Both the position numbers and the translations under genes were made by a program. A model generated the notes under the pieces. The model worked only from the letters and a program-made list of their open reading frames with translations, did no database searches and was not told where the DNA came from. From Helianthus annuus (taxonomy: Eukaryota; Streptophyta; Magnoliopsida; Asterales; Asteraceae): DNA of 64,000 bases. Of the stretch, positions 46,249 through 58,253 are shown piece by piece. The DNA lies in the NCBI RefSeq assembly GCF_002127325.2, contig NC_035440.2, forward strand, positions 71,609,819 through 71,673,818. The letters are read 5' to 3'. Numbering within the stretch: position 1 is the stretch's first letter; each line of letters starts with the position of its first letter.

Positions 46249-48879
46249 TCAGCTGCTTTGATGACCACCACTCATATTATCCTTGTATCCACCAAATCCC
46301 CGCTTATGAATATGCATAACAGAGGCTACTGCAGACGTCCACCCCTTAGCAATTTCTTCATACTTTTCAGTGGCTCTGATTTGGTTGCTCGCCAGTACTT
46401 CAATATCTTCAACTGCAAGATTCAACAAATCAATCTGATCGACCAAACAGTAGCTTTCATCTCCATCACAAACAATCACAGCTTGACCAAGACGTTCATT
46501 ATACGCCCAAAAGTGCATTGTCTTCAGCGCCCCTTTCGGAATCTTTCTAACCAAAGGAATCGTCTTTTCTTTGTCAGTAGCGGGCCAGTGCACTATCTTC
46601 ATCCGCTTGTTCGTATATGGATCCCTGATTCCTTTCGCTGGTTTAACAGTGGTATCTGCTGTACGCATTGAGGGAAAACCTTTGGCAACTTCCCTTTTCA
46701 ATCTCTCGAAGAACATGTGACCAGGTCCACTAAGCTTATCATCCACATAAGGTTTATTTACCAAATCTGTTAAATCTACCTTAGTGAATGACTGAAATTG
46801 CCCTGAACGCTTGTACCATTCGACCGGTCCAACTTTTCTCTTAATCCACCACCTGTTACGATCATGATCATAACCCCAGCTAACAACACCAGATCGATTC
46901 CCTTTCTTGTCGTAGAGAGTTTCACCAACATCCATCAAATGATGTGTAGCACGTGCATCTTCATCATCAGGATTTGCATTTTTGTTCTTCAGAATTACAA
47001 ACTCTCTCTTCTTCTTCAACCTCTCTGCTTTCGCTTTCTCTGCTTCTGGATCAGTAACCCTTTCAAAGTACTTTTCCATAGCAGCAGCCTTTTCAGCATT
47101 ATCTTTCTCAAAAGCTTTCTTTCTGTTCTCTACATCAGTGGGATCAGAAAACTCTTGACCAAATTTCTTTTCAAGCTTGCCTCGCAGATCATAAACAATA
47201 TTGAACAATAGACCAACATCTCCCTGCAGTTGCTCAATCTGTTGATCTTTCTTCACAATAGTGTCTTCAAGTTGTATGATCTTCGCATCTTTATGAATAG
47301 AATCTTGTTCGAGCACAACCAAGCGTTTCTTCATTTCTCTCATACTTATAAACTCATCATCATCACTGGAATCACTGTCGAAAGGCATTCTGAGTGGTTC
47401 AAAAGGCCGTTTACCACTTGAACTGTCCGGTTCTTCATGAATAGTACCAGAAGGTCCAGCACTAACAGTTTCAGAGGGCCCAGCTTCAGTGTGAGCTTCA
47501 ATATTAGATACAGCTTCAGTTTGAACTTCAACATTAGGCACTGCTTCATTTTGAGCTTCAACATTTGCCATAACTGTATCATCACCTTGAATTCCAGCAT
47601 CAGACTCAAAGAAATTATCTGTAGTGGTGGTGGTGTCATCAACATTTGTTTCGAAATCAAAATTATATAAACCTTCAGCATCATCAGCAACAGTTACGGA
47701 TTGATCTTTGCTTTGTTCGATAAACATTCCGGGTCTCGGATCCCGTCTTTTCCTTTTTAACGGAATAGCATCAGAATCCCGTGAGCTTTCTTCTGGCTCT
47801 TCAGTAGATACTGACAGATTGGTAGGAGGATTACCCATCGTATCAGCCACTTTCTTTAACAACATAGCCAAATTCTCAGCAGAAATCACCGGATTAACTG
47901 TAGAAACAGCATCAGCATTGACTTCAGGAGGAAGTTCAAAGTCATCATCATCAGAATCACATGCAATCTCAACACCTTCATCGTCAGAGTTAATAGTGAT
48001 ACGCTCTGGCTCTGGCTCATTTTCAGTACTCCTTTGAATGTCATGTTCTTCAGCAACTATGGCACGTGCAGGTACGGCTAGTGCCCTGACTGGATTCTCA
48101 ACAACATCTTCGGTCTCTGCAAACTGACCGAACTTCTCTAACTCAATCAAACCCTCAAACTTCTTCTCTGTTCCTTTCTTTGTTGTAAGGGTACCAAAGC
48201 AAGAAGGACCCATGGGCTTTAACTCCAGCGTGTTACCCGATCTCTTCAATTCAGGATAACGAGCATTTAGAATCATCTGTACAAATCTAGGATACATCAA
48301 AAACTTATCCTTTCGTAGCCCAATAGCATTCCTTTTCATTGCTTCTAGAACGTATCGTGAATAGTTGAACGGCTCATTCGTAATCACACAAATCAATGCA
48401 GCCGTCTGCGTTGTGTTTAGTTGATCAATTCCCCCTCGGTTCTCTGTCATGCACAACAGAAACATGTGCAATAATAGACGCCAGTACGGATGAACAAACT
48501 TCTTAACCAGGGGAGGAAATCTTCCTTCATAGCTTAGTCGTGGCAAAATAGCTTCAATTGCTCCAGCAGCAAGCTCGATTGGATCTGTTTCCTGATCATT
48601 GAACTGCAATACATCCCTGATAACCTGCTCCGTCACAATGATCTTCGTCCCGTCGATCTCAGCAGCTATTGCTCCCTTTCCTTCAATAATTTCCACCTTT
48701 GCAGTCTTCCAGAAATCTCGTATAAGACTTTCATACACAACCGGATTGTCTCGAAGAGCGTGAACAATACGGCATGTATTTAGCCCTTTGATCAAAGACG
48801 TGAACAGCTGCTTATGCTTTACAGGTGGAGGTGCCAAATAAGCTACTTGATTGTGCGATGCAATAAACTTCAGATCCAT
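46249..48879 (-). CDS. Third ORF of copia C2 (env position, function unknown)
   Basis: An intact 876-codon frame from ATG 48879 (MDLKFIAS) to a stop at 46249, only 40 bp from the LTR. Residues 1-235 look globular, with motifs such as RDFWKTAKVE, DGTKIIVTEQVIRDVLQF, HPYWRLLLHMFLLCM and KFLMYPRFVQMILN. I associate this type of sequence with copia proteins of Asteraceae. Residues 280-500 are acidic and low-complexity; a coiled coil follows at roughly 505-570 (REMKKRLVVLEQD to IVKKDQQIEQLQGD); then comes a basic region and a second conserved-looking region around WWIKRKVGPVEWYKRSG. I see no signal peptide, furin-like site or membrane segment, so despite its position it is not a normal envelope protein. 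It is separated from pol by 1.75 kb with its own putative promoter. Reading the frame further upstream would need a TTG start. Confidence 0.85.
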   Translation of the reverse strand: MDLKFIASHNQVAYLAPPPVKHKQLFTSLIKGLNTCRIVHALRDNPVVYESLIRDFWKTAKVEIIEGKGAIAAEIDGTKIIVTEQVIRDVLQFNDQETDPIELAAGAIEAILPRLSYEGRFPPLVKKFVHPYWRLLLHMFLLCMTENRGGIDQLNTTQTAALICVITNEPFNYSRYVLEAMKRNAIGLRKDKFLMYPRFVQMILNARYPELKRSGNTLELKPMGPSCFGTLTTKKGTEKKFEGLIELEKFGQFAETEDVVENPVRALAVPARAIVAEEHDIQRSTENEPEPERITINSDDEGVEIACDSDDDDFELPPEVNADAVSTVNPVISAENLAMLLKKVADTMGNPPTNLSVSTEEPEESSRDSDAIPLKRKRRDPRPGMFIEQSKDQSVTVADDAEGLYNFDFETNVDDTTTTTDNFFESDAGIQGDDTVMANVEAQNEAVPNVEVQTEAVSNIEAHTEAGPSETVSAGPSGTIHEEPDSSSGKRPFEPLRMPFDSDSSDDDEFISMREMKKRLVVLEQDSIHKDAKIIQLEDTIVKKDQQIEQLQGDVGLLFNIVYDLRGKLEKKFGQEFSDPTDVENRKKAFEKDNAEKAAAMEKYFERVTDPEAEKAKAERLKKKREFVILKNKNANPDDEDARATHHLMDVGETLYDKKGNRSGVVSWGYDHDRNRWWIKRKVGPVEWYKRSGQFQSFTKVDLTDLVNKPYVDDKLSGPGHMFFERLKREVAKGFPSMRTADTTVKPAKGIRDPYTNKRMKIVHWPATDKEKTIPLVRKIPKGALKTMHFWAYNERLGQAVIVCDGDESYCLVDQIDLLNLAVEDIEVLASNQIRATEKYEEIAKGWTSAVASVMHIHKRGFGGYKDNMSGGHQSS

Positions 48880-48959
48880 TTTCCTACAAAAAATCAAATT
48901 ATATAAGTTTCCACCCTCAACAGTGATAAAAATTAAAATAAAACAACACTGTTACTGTT

Positions 48960-49395
48960 CACTCGTAACCATGAGTCGCAACCCAAGGTTTCGAGTCGAA
49001 ACCATGAGTCGCAACCAGGATAACTGAGTCGCAACCATGAGATTGCGAGTCGCAATCATGAGTCGCAACAAGCTAACTTGAGTCGCAACCATGAGTCGCA
49101 ATCTCGAGGTTGCGAGTCATAATCATTGGTTTCGAGTCCTGTTGTTCTTGATTGCGACTGGAATCTTCATCGGAAACTTCAAAAATTCGTCGGAAAACTC
49201 ATCGGAAACATCAAATCTTCATCGGAAACTTCATATTTTCGCCGGAATCCTGCAAAAACTTGAACAGTGACGTCACAATACCTGTTGATGATCTAACTTG
49301 ATTGCGAGTCGCAACCGGATTTGAGTCGGAATCTTGATTGCGGCCGGAATTTCGAGAGAGAACTTGAACGAGAATGCGAGTGAATAATGAAGAAT
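48960..49395 (-). repeat. GAGTCGCAAC palindrome array in the ORF3 leader
   Basis: About twelve copies of a GAGTCGCAA-type motif lie just upstream of ORF3. Some are perfect odd-centred palindromes: GGTTTCGAGTCGAAACC at 48987-49003 and GATTGCGAGTCGCAATC at 49041-49057. The same core recurs in the genomic leader at 57632-57947, in the same orientation relative to transcription. Confidence 0.85.
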
Positions 49396-49407
49396 GACTC
49401 GTAATCT

Positions 49408-49505
49408 CCTTTTATATATGCACAGTTTCACTTGGGCCCAAGTCTGTTGGGCTTGGGCCTTATGGACTTGGGCTCAATAAAATGATTTTCAACACTTGGG
49501 CTCAA
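49408..49505 (-). promoter_or_regulatory. Putative internal promoter for C2 ORF3
   Basis: On the minus strand a strong plant TATA box, TATATAAAAGG, lies at 49408-49418. It is preceded (49430-49505) by five AGCCCA/GGCCCA/GGGCCCA motifs of the site II class found in many plant promoters. A start about 30 bp downstream would give a leader of roughly 500 nt to the ORF3 ATG at 48879. This is inferred from motifs only. Confidence 0.6.
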
Positions 49506-50645
49506 GAAAGGTTTTTCAAAAAAATGTTTTCAACAAACCCAATAAAAAATTGATTTTTCAATAATAACCCATTAAACCCATTGAGCATTATTTTGCAAAA
49601 CAAAACCTAAAACAAAAATAAATAATAAAATATTATTTACAAAAATAAAATCAGGAAATTTGCAAAGATATTCAGGGATCAAATCACAAGGTTTCGGGCA
49701 TGACTTCACTTATCAACACTGATCTACTAGAGGATGATCTAGACGATTGCCAGTATATTTGTCCTCTTAAACTCATCTCCCTAGATCTTTTCCATATAAC
49801 TGCCTGTATCTCTTTTTATCATGTTTTGATATTTTTAATAATGAACACCCAAACAAATACTAATCAAATCCAGGAATTATGCACAGCTCACTCTATCATG
49901 CAAGCAGTTTCCCTACCACATATTTCACAAGCCCAATCCAAATTTCTGAAATCTTAACTGGGAATAGGTTGAGAAAAGAACAGAATAGATCTTAGAATGA
50001 GATGATATAATATACAGATCAAATGAGTTTTCTCAATTTGATATAGGTTTATTGGGTTTCTTTTGGGCACTAGAGGGCCTCTTTCGGGTGTTAATTGATC
50101 TACAGATCGACAACGTACAGCTAGGTCAGCATGTATCTGGATGCAGCAGAAGCTGACGTTGCCTAGCACCTCCAGGTCAGCATGTATCTGGATGCAGCAG
50201 AGGAGGTACACGACTTTTTCAGATAAGATTTCAGAATCAGACCAAAATTGTGTGTATCGGGAAAAGCATACAAACATTCAAATAGACATGAGCTAATTCC
50301 AAGTGATTTTCTTTTCTGAGGTCATGTACTGGTTTAGTTCTGAACAGAAACAGCTATTGTTTCCAATCTTAAGGATAGAGCCTACCAACACATCATACTA
50401 GAGTCAAACAATTTCGATACTGGTCTTACATGAGTCAGCCCTTGACCATAAAGTGAAAATTCATTTCATTTCCCAGTCCAGCCATACTTCCTTTTGAAAC
50501 TCTTTTTGTATTTTTTCAATTTTTCAATGTTTTTGTATTTTTCGATTTTTCTCCCCCTAAATTTGTGCATAAATAAAAACTACCTAAGAATAGAAAACTT
50601 TATGAACAAATTTACCTACGAAAAACAAGACAAGACAAAATATGC
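49506..50645 (-). other. pol-ORF3 intergenic region of copia C2
   Basis: No ORF of note. A 28-bp direct repeat occurs at 50123-50150 and 50174-50201. The region starts right after the pol stop at 50646 and leads into the putative ORF3 promoter. Confidence 0.65.
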
Positions 50646-53600
50646 TCAATCAGTAAAACGGATCATTTTTAGAAAATCCACAAGCACTCTGAATTTCGAG
50701 CTGCTGACAGGTTTAGTGAACAAATCGGCAGCATTTGCATCTGTGTCGATTTGTTCAAGCGTAATCAGACCTCTGTCAAAACAGTCTCGAATGAAATGAA
50801 CTTTAATATCAATGTGCTTGGTTTTGGAGTGAAAAACAGGATTTCTAACAATTTGTATTGCAGCATCATTATCGCAGTAAATAGTAGTGTTAAGATATGT
50901 CAAACCATAATCCTGCAATTGATGTTGCATCCACACCACTTGAGAGCAAGAAGCAGAAGCAGCAACATACTCAGCTTCAGCTGTGGATATCGCCACCGTT
51001 TGTTGTTTCTTGCACTGCCAAGAAATGAGCCGATCACCCAAAAATTGACATCCCGCAGAAGTGGATTTCCTGTCACTGTCAGTACCTCCAAAATTGCTGT
51101 CAGAGAAAGCAAACAAGTCAAAATTGGAATCTCTCGGATACCACAGACCAAACCGAGGTCGGCCTTTTAGATACCGAAAGATCCGTTTAACAGCAATAAG
51201 ATGAGAAGTTTTAGGATTAGCCTGATAGCGTGCACAGTTGCAAACAGCGAACATGATGTCCGGACGGCTAGCTGTGAGATACATCAATGACCCAATCATT
51301 GACCTATATTGACGTTGATTTACAGACTCTCCTTCTTCATCTTCAGTCAACAATGGTCTCTCAGCCATAGGTGTCTCAGCAGGCTTTGCATCCGTGAACT
51401 TGAACTTTGCCAGCACATCATCCACATACTTCCCTTGATGAATCAGAATTCCTTGCGAACTCTGCTTGACTTGAAGGCCCAAAAACAGAGTCATTTCCCC
51501 CAGAGCACTCATTTCAAACTTTTTCTTCATAACTCTCTCGAACTCCTTGCACAGATCCTCGCTTGTAGATCCGAAAATAATGTCATCAACGTAGATTTGA
51601 ACCAAAATTTGATCACGTCCTATCCTCTTGATAAACAGAGTCTGGTCTATGGTGCCACGCGTATATCCATGAGCCAACAGATGCTCTGTTAGGGTGGCAT
51701 ACCAAGCTCGAGGAGCCTGATGTAACCCATACAACGCCTTGTCTAACTTGTAGGCGTACTCAGGATGATCTGGATGCACAAACCCTGGTGGTTGCTCGAC
51801 AAAAATTTCCTCCTTCACATCTCCATAGAGAAACGCGGTCTTGACATCCATCTGATAAACAGTGAATCCCATGTACGACGCGTAAGCCAAAAAGATCCGG
51901 ATGGCTTCAAGTCGTGCAACCGGAGCATATACTTCATCATAATCCAGTCCTTCGATTTGCCTAAATCCCTGAACCACCAGTCTTGCTTTGTTTCGAACAA
52001 TGACACCTGCAGAATCCTGCTTGTTTCGAAATACCCATCTAGTTCCAAGCTTACGCTTTCCTGCTGGCAACTTGACAAGCTTCCATACTCCAAGTTTTTC
52101 AAACTGGTTCAGCTCTTCGTGCATAGCATCTACCCAGCCAGGTTCCTGCAAAGCTATATCAATGGTTTTAGGTTCGATTTGAGAAAGATAACTAGAATAT
52201 AAGCAAGTGTTAATGGTCCCTGATTGACTCCTGGTCAAAATTCCTGCATTTACAGGACCAATCACATTTTCGATTGGGTGATTGCGTTGAACGCTCGTCG
52301 GTATGGCCAAATCTGGTACCATCTCCTCTTCAGTGGTGGTGTTGCTACACTCCCCCTCATCAGGTGCACTTGTAGTGTGAATTACAGGAGAAGTGACTGT
52401 ACAATCCTCAGGGATTGGATCAGGAAACATTGCAGAGTCACTGGTTGATGCACCTTCAGGGGATTGATTGACCATCGGTGTCGGTGTAGGATGTTGCGTG
52501 AACACCATTCCCGGTGGATCAACAGTATGATGCTTCACAATTTCTTCCATCTGTACTTCGTCCTCTGTATCTTCAAACGACAATGGTTGTTTTGGAACTG
52601 ATGCACCTGCAACTGAAACATCACTTGACAAAATGTTAAATGATTTAAACAGAGCAGAATAATCATATAACCAATCTGGACCGACTCTAGCGTCCGTAGC
52701 ATTTTCTTCAAGCCATTCGATGTTGCACGACTCAACGACTTTCCTAGTTACTTTGTTGTATACCCTATAAGCAGAGCCTTTAGCATATCCAACAAAGTAG
52801 CATTCGTCACCTTTGACTTCAAACTTTCCATTTGAGTCCATTAGTAATAATACACATGGACAACCAAAAATACGAAAGTGTGAAACCGAAGGTTTATGTC
52901 CTTCCAGAATCTCATAAGGGGTTTTCATGTGACGTTTATTAACTAAAGCATGATTCTGGATATAACAAGCCGTGCTAACAGCTTCGGCCCAAAAGAAGCT
53001 AGGAAGCTTTGAATCAGCCAACATGGTACGTGCTGCCTCAATTAAAGTACGATTTCTTCTTTCAGCCACTCCATTCTGTTGTGGAGTGCGAGGCGCACTG
53101 AACTGTCGATCAATTCCCTTTTCACTGCAGAACGTATCCAAAGTAACATTCTTGAATTCTGTCCCATTGTCTGATCGAATAACCTTCACCGTAGTACTCG
53201 CTTGATTTTCAGCCAATGTAATGAACTGTTTCACCAGTGCAGCAGTTTCGTTTTTGTGACTGAGAAAATACACCCAAGTGTAGCGAGAGTAATCATCGAC
53301 GATTACCAGACAATAAGCTTTCTTCCCAATACTCATCACATTCACTGGACCAAAAAGGTCCATGTGAAGTAGTTCGAGTACAGCGTTTGTCGAGGGTACT
53401 GGTTTAGTCCTGTGAGGTTTTCGATGAGCCTTTCCTTTCGCACAAGCAACACACTTTTCCACCAACATGAAATCCTTGATCGGAAGATCTCGTACCAATT
53501 GACCTTTAGCTAGACGATTCAGATTTTTCATATTCACGTGCCCGAGTCGACGGTGCCACAATAGACCATCATGCTCTGAAATCTTCGAGAATAAGCAGGT

Positions 53601-54010
53601 GATCTCTTCACACGGCTTCTTGTTCATATCAATGACGTAAGCGTTTCCTTTTCTTTCAGCTGTCATCAAGAACCAGTCTTCAGGAATAACAATCCCTGGC
53701 TTTAGAACATGACATCCCTTCTTCGTAAAATGAACTGAATTTCCTCTATCACAAATCTGCGAAATGCTCAACAGATTGTGTTTCAGTTCTGGAACATAAT
53801 TGACATTTTCAAAGCTGAGAACACCGTTTTGAACAGTTCCTTTCAAAGTGATTCTGCCAGATTCACCTCCCGCAAATGAGACATATCCACCATTAAATTC
53901 TTTGACATTCACAAGTTGGGATAAGTCTCCTGTCATGTGCCTGGAACAACCACTATCCATGTACCAGAGGCGCACGGTAGTCCTCCACAGCTGTTCCTGC
54001 ACGAGTAGCG
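50646..54010 (-). CDS. pol: pol of copia C2 (protease, integrase, RT, RNase H)
   Basis: An open frame of about 1120 codons with all domains intact, read leftward. Protease: [13 protein letters not shown] near 53960. Zinc-binding pre-integrase: WHRRLGHVN to CVACAKGK. Integrase core: [29 protein letters not shown] and [59 protein letters not shown] and the catalytic [10 protein letters not shown] near 51570-51600. RNase [18 protein letters not shown] and CDNDAAIQI. The frame differs from gag and opens within gag's last codons, so expression needs a -1 shift or another route; no ATG precedes the protease region. Order and size fit the Sirevirus clade. Confidence 0.94.
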
Positions 54011-54013
54011 GGA

Positions 54014-57000
54014 TTAGTTAGATTTAGGAACCCAGCCCATAGTGGATCTGGGTTTTCCTTGAGCATCGAAATACGTTACCCTCTGCCAAACTAAATTGTC
54101 TTTATTTAAAAATTTTGATGAATTCGCATTGGCAGAATTTTTATGAAGTGTATGAGGCAAGTTGGAATGCACGGCTTTAGGTTTAGGTTTCCAATATTGT
54201 TTAGACCAGTTGTTAGCATAATTACCAAATGCCTTAAATCTGTTTTCTGAAAAATGATTTTGCCGGTTTTTATGTCTACGTTTGGCTGCATTCCAATCTT
54301 GATCAGAAGGCCTGACCCTACGATGGTCGTTCTTCATTGTCTTAGACCTATCAGTCTTCATTGACTTAGAAGGACCAAATTGATTTGGTTTGGCTTTCTG
54401 AAGTTGTGCGTGTTGAGTTTTAGACTGCACAGAGGAAGACAAAGAAACACAGTTTCTGGCAATGTGCCCGGCTATCCCACAATTGAAACAAATCTGTCGT
54501 TTCACTGTGGAGGATTTTTGAGGATTCACAGTGGCTGCGGGTCTTTTGGGTCTTGAAGATGGCGCTTGCTTGTTTTGTTTTGATTGACTTGCTTGTGCCT
54601 TCCCTGAGCTTGTAGAAACCTGAGAGTCAGAACTAGCACTGGCACAAGCATGAGAATCTGAAAAAATAGAGTTTTCATTCTTTACTGTTTCATGAAAATC
54701 ATTTTGCTTAGGTGTTTCAGATGTTGACTTATGATTTTCTTCACAAGTATTTTCTTTCAAACTCTCATTTAAGAAAACTTCTTTCTCATTTTGCAAATCA
54801 TTTTGAGTTTCAGTCTCGTTCGAGGCTGAGACGTCATCAACAAATAATGACTCCTTTCTGTCGTTGCCATCCAAAGAAGTTCCATCAGATTCATCAGTAG
54901 AAATGTCCACTGAATTTGATTCACACGAAAAATCAGTGTGTGATTGGTTTTCTTGTGAAGCATTTTCAGTGGTTTCACTGAAAGTGTCCTGAGGAACATC
55001 GTTGGTCACACTATTTTCACCTTGAGAATCAGAAACATTAGAATCACAATTTTCAGCAGTTGCAAAACATTCATCATCACACGCATTTTTAAAATGTTCA
55101 TCACAAGCATTCACTGTTTTGCCCAAAACATCAGGCCCAAAAGAAGACGAAACATAACTATGAAAAGAGTTCAAAAACGCTTGTCCAAACACACAACCAG
55201 AATTAGTATTATCAAAAGAAGTTTTAGAAGAATCAGATTCTAAAACTTGTTCACTTCCAAACACATCTCCCCATATCACTTCAGGTACTTTATCTGCACA
55301 TGACGAAGAACTGTTAGGATCAAAAGTACCCTTTGACACAAAACACGTTTCTGGTTTTACCTGTTCTTCAGCAGGTTTACCATTAACTGAGGACTTACTA
55401 TTTCTGAAACCTTCAACATTCACTGAGGGCTTATTAGTTTTGGGTCCGTATGTCATTTTTCTTTCATTCAGCATCTCCTCCTCGGTCATAGGTAAATATG
55501 TGTAATTGTTATTGTATGGAGGAGGAGTCTGATTATAACCCAATCCCGACCCTTTCTTCTTAGAGTAAGCCAATTGTTGATCACAGAGATTCTTAACTAA
55601 TTTACTGGAGGAATCAAATTTTTTAATGTTTAACTGATTGATTTGATATTTATCCCTAACATTCTCCAGTTCCTTAGTTACCTCACACAGTTTTTCTTTA
55701 ACTATGATGAGTTGGGCCGTGGCTACACTAACATCGTCTTTGAGTTGGACGATATCCTTACGCTGAGCTTCGATTTTTTCTTTGAACAGTTTTTCATTTT
55801 TCGTTAAAGTGAAATTTTTGCGTTTAATTTCATTATAATCTTCGATTAGCTCAGCGTTATGGATTCTATAGGCCTCAACTCGTTCCCTACATTCAGAAGT
55901 GCAGAAAACAGAAATTACCTCTTCTTTAGTGAGACCTTTGACAGGTGCTGACAGGATTTGAGTCATGAAGGCAAAGTTTTCAGCTGACGACTCCTCCTCC
56001 TGTGCTACCTTCACATCATCATTCACCGAATCGTTGCTGGCCATGAAAGCAATATTGCTTGAGTTGGCTTGATTTTCAGGAGCTGAGATGTTTAATCTTT
56101 CTATCTCTGAACTCCAGTCAAAAGGCGAATCAGGCTGAACCACCAAAGCTTGGGCCAATCCCACAGATGGGCTTCCACTGTTGACATTTTCAGCAGGCAC
56201 ACCAGTTGTAGTCACAAGAGCTCTTTCTCGATTGGGCGTAACAGGAGCAGCAGGCTGAGCTGGAGTTTGTTCACCATTCACCTTGGGTTTCGTGCAATTT
56301 CTGGCTAAATGACCCTGTTCATGACAATTATAGCAACGAAACTCAAATGGCATCTTTGCGGGGCCCGAGAACGTAAGATTCTGCCATTTGTTTTTCCCTG
56401 TTTTCCTCACAAAGTTTTTAGCTCTAAAAGCCGCCATAGCCATCTGCCACGTGATATCCATTTCTTCCACATCTTCTGGAAGAATTTGATCCAAATCATC
56501 CATGGAAAACTTAGGAGGACCAAGGTTTCCCGAAGTAAAGGCATTCAAGCAATTTATGACTGAGGCTGCAATTTCTAGATTTTCTTTTGACTGTTTCGAG
56601 AAGAAGGCAACCATTTCATTGCTCGCCACAGAGGCAGAAGGTGCAACAGATGACTTTCCAGCACTTGTAAGGGAAGCTTGAGTAGAGGACCCTGAGTTGT
56701 AGACGTTTGCTGAAGTGGGAGCAGGTTTAGCAGCTGAAGCATTGCGAAACATTTGGAATCCTCCTTGAGACAGAAGAGCTGTGTTACTGTCACTGGATGT
56801 GGTTGGAGCTATTGAGAAACCGGCAGCCAACATGCTGTTCTTGTAGTTAGTCTCTCTCTGCTTGTCATCCAATTCACAAGCTTTGATATGCGAGATCATC
56901 TCAGACAGGGAGCATCTTGCAAGATCTTTGGTCTTCTTGATCATAGCAACATGATGATCCCAACTCTTGGGTAAAGCATTGAGAAGTTGTCTGTTGGTGG

Positions 57001-57553
57001 AGGCGTTTGTGGTATGAATTTCTTCCATTTGCATTTGAGTCACCAGCTTGACAAACCTTTGGATCTGATTATCTACTGTTTCACCATAAATATGGTTGAA
57101 ATTGTTGAAATTTTGTTGCAGCAAGTTCCTTCGACTTTCTTTCATATCTTCGTTACCTTCATACACTTCTACCAGAGAGTCCCACAGTTCCTTGGCAGAT
57201 TTGCAAGTGCGAAAGCCCATAGCGATATTAGGTCCCAAACCCATGGTCAGATAGGAAAGAGCTCTATCATCTTCTTCAACAATGAGCAAATCATCTTCAG
57301 TGTATTGATCTCGAGGCTTCTTGATTTTAACATCAGGTTCTGTAGGGCTTTCCATCATAATCTCCCTAGGTCCTCTCAAGATACTGCGCCATAGCTTGTA
57401 ATCTTTAACTTTCAGATGTTGTTCAAAGCGCCATTTCCACTCGGGAAAGTCATTGGCATCAGTTAATCTCGGAATACGTGTTGTGGTTCCTAACTTTGAA
57501 TCCAGTTCTTGTTGTTGAGTTAGGGCAGACAATTCACTGTTGTTGGTTGACAT
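54014..57553 (-). CDS. gag: gag of copia C2 (long Sirevirus-type Gag)
   Basis: ATG 57553 (MSTNNSEL) to TAA at 54014, 1179 codons, intact. The N-terminal 240 residues form a UBN2/copia-type Gag domain ([53 protein letters not shown]). A CCHC knuckle ([14 protein letters not shown]) is near residue 408, a coiled coil at about 555-650, then a long Ser/Asn/Glu-rich stretch, and a second knuckle ([14 protein letters not shown]) near residue 1022. Sirevirus Gags are unusually long with coiled coils, which fits. It should form the particle and package RNA. Two knuckles 600 residues apart is unusual and may reflect a fused or duplicated tail. Confidence 0.93.
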   Translation of the reverse strand: MSTNNSELSALTQQQELDSKLGTTTRIPRLTDANDFPEWKWRFEQHLKVKDYKLWRSILRGPREIMMESPTEPDVKIKKPRDQYTEDDLLIVEEDDRALSYLTMGLGPNIAMGFRTCKSAKELWDSLVEVYEGNEDMKESRRNLLQQNFNNFNHIYGETVDNQIQRFVKLVTQMQMEEIHTTNASTNRQLLNALPKSWDHHVAMIKKTKDLARCSLSEMISHIKACELDDKQRETNYKNSMLAAGFSIAPTTSSDSNTALLSQGGFQMFRNASAAKPAPTSANVYNSGSSTQASLTSAGKSSVAPSASVASNEMVAFFSKQSKENLEIAASVINCLNAFTSGNLGPPKFSMDDLDQILPEDVEEMDITWQMAMAAFRAKNFVRKTGKNKWQNLTFSGPAKMPFEFRCYNCHEQGHLARNCTKPKVNGEQTPAQPAAPVTPNRERALVTTTGVPAENVNSGSPSVGLAQALVVQPDSPFDWSSEIERLNISAPENQANSSNIAFMASNDSVNDDVKVAQEEESSAENFAFMTQILSAPVKGLTKEEVISVFCTSECRERVEAYRIHNAELIEDYNEIKRKNFTLTKNEKLFKEKIEAQRKDIVQLKDDVSVATAQLIIVKEKLCEVTKELENVRDKYQINQLNIKKFDSSSKLVKNLCDQQLAYSKKKGSGLGYNQTPPPYNNNYTYLPMTEEEMLNERKMTYGPKTNKPSVNVEGFRNSKSSVNGKPAEEQVKPETCFVSKGTFDPNSSSSCADKVPEVIWGDVFGSEQVLESDSSKTSFDNTNSGCVFGQAFLNSFHSYVSSSFGPDVLGKTVNACDEHFKNACDDECFATAENCDSNVSDSQGENSVTNDVPQDTFSETTENASQENQSHTDFSCESNSVDISTDESDGTSLDGNDRKESLFVDDVSASNETETQNDLQNEKEVFLNESLKENTCEENHKSTSETPKQNDFHETVKNENSIFSDSHACASASSDSQVSTSSGKAQASQSKQNKQAPSSRPKRPAATVNPQKSSTVKRQICFNCGIAGHIARNCVSLSSSVQSKTQHAQLQKAKPNQFGPSKSMKTDRSKTMKNDHRRVRPSDQDWNAAKRRHKNRQNHFSENRFKAFGNYANNWSKQYWKPKPKAVHSNLPHTLHKNSANANSSKFLNKDNLVWQRVTYFDAQGKPRSTMGWVPKSN

Positions 57554-58238
57554 GATTAATTAATCAGTTCAGTTAAATTAATTAATTTTATTAAGTCCAA
57601 AGTCAACAGTCCAAGTGTCCGTCACAATGTCGTTGCGAGTCGAAACGGGGTTGCGAGTCAGAATTTCTATTGATTGCGAGTCGTAATGACGATGGTTGCG
57701 AGTCAAGTCAAACTGTGGATGCGAGTCGTAACCGAAATGGTTGCGAGTCGTAACAAGACAGGATGAGCCGAAACCACGATTGCGAGTGAAGGTCAAACAG
57801 CCGGTTGCGAGTCGTAACTGGGCAAGATGAACCGAAACCAAGACTGATTGCGAGTCGTAACTGGGCAGGATGAACCGAAACCAGCAACTGTTGCGAGTCG
57901 TAACTGAAACGTGATGAACCGCAACTAAGAGATTGCGAGTCGTAACCTGCAAAACAAAAGTGATAAGAACTGTTTACTCGCAATCCCGACTTTTCAGCAA
58001 TTTCCAAAATTCAAAGATATTGTAATCTTTGAATCTGTTGCACCGAAATCCCGAAAAATCAGCAAACACCAATGCTGAAATCAACAGAACCAAAATCAGT
58101 GATTTTTCAATGAATTTTTTTTTTTTAAGAATAGTCGATGAACAAATCTGCAAACACACTTCAACAAACCGGATCAGTAATATATGGAACTTCTTGAATC
58201 CGATTGATATCAAAACCGAGCCCTTGAATGGCTTCAAT
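57554..58238 (-). other. Genomic leader of copia C2
   Basis: The 685 bp between primer site and gag. It holds eleven GCGAGT-centred repeats (57632-57947). The longest repeated unit, about 45 bp, includes GCGAGTCGTAACTGGGCA and GATGAACCGAAACCA around 57800-57950. No ORF of note. Confidence 0.8.
57632..57947 (-). repeat. GTTACGACTCGCAAC-type repeat array in the C2 leader
   Basis: Eleven copies of the core GCGAGT(CGTAA), spaced 17-45 bp, related to the array at 48960-49395. Stems are mostly interrupted by one mismatch here, unlike the perfect palindromes upstream of ORF3. Confidence 0.82.
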
Positions 58239-58251
58239 GGCTCTGATACCA
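58239..58251 (-). other. Primer-binding site of copia C2
   Basis: The sense strand reads TGGTATCAGAGCC, initiator tRNA-Met type, 2 bp from the 5' LTR at 58254. Confidence 0.94.
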
Positions 58252-58253
58252 AT

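Noticed and set aside
46249..48879. Calling C2 ORF3 an envelope gene
   Set aside because: Position fits, but there is no signal peptide, membrane anchor or cleavage motif visible; it is left as unknown.
48880..48897. Upstream extension of ORF3
   Set aside because: It needs a TTG start; the first ATG is at 48879.
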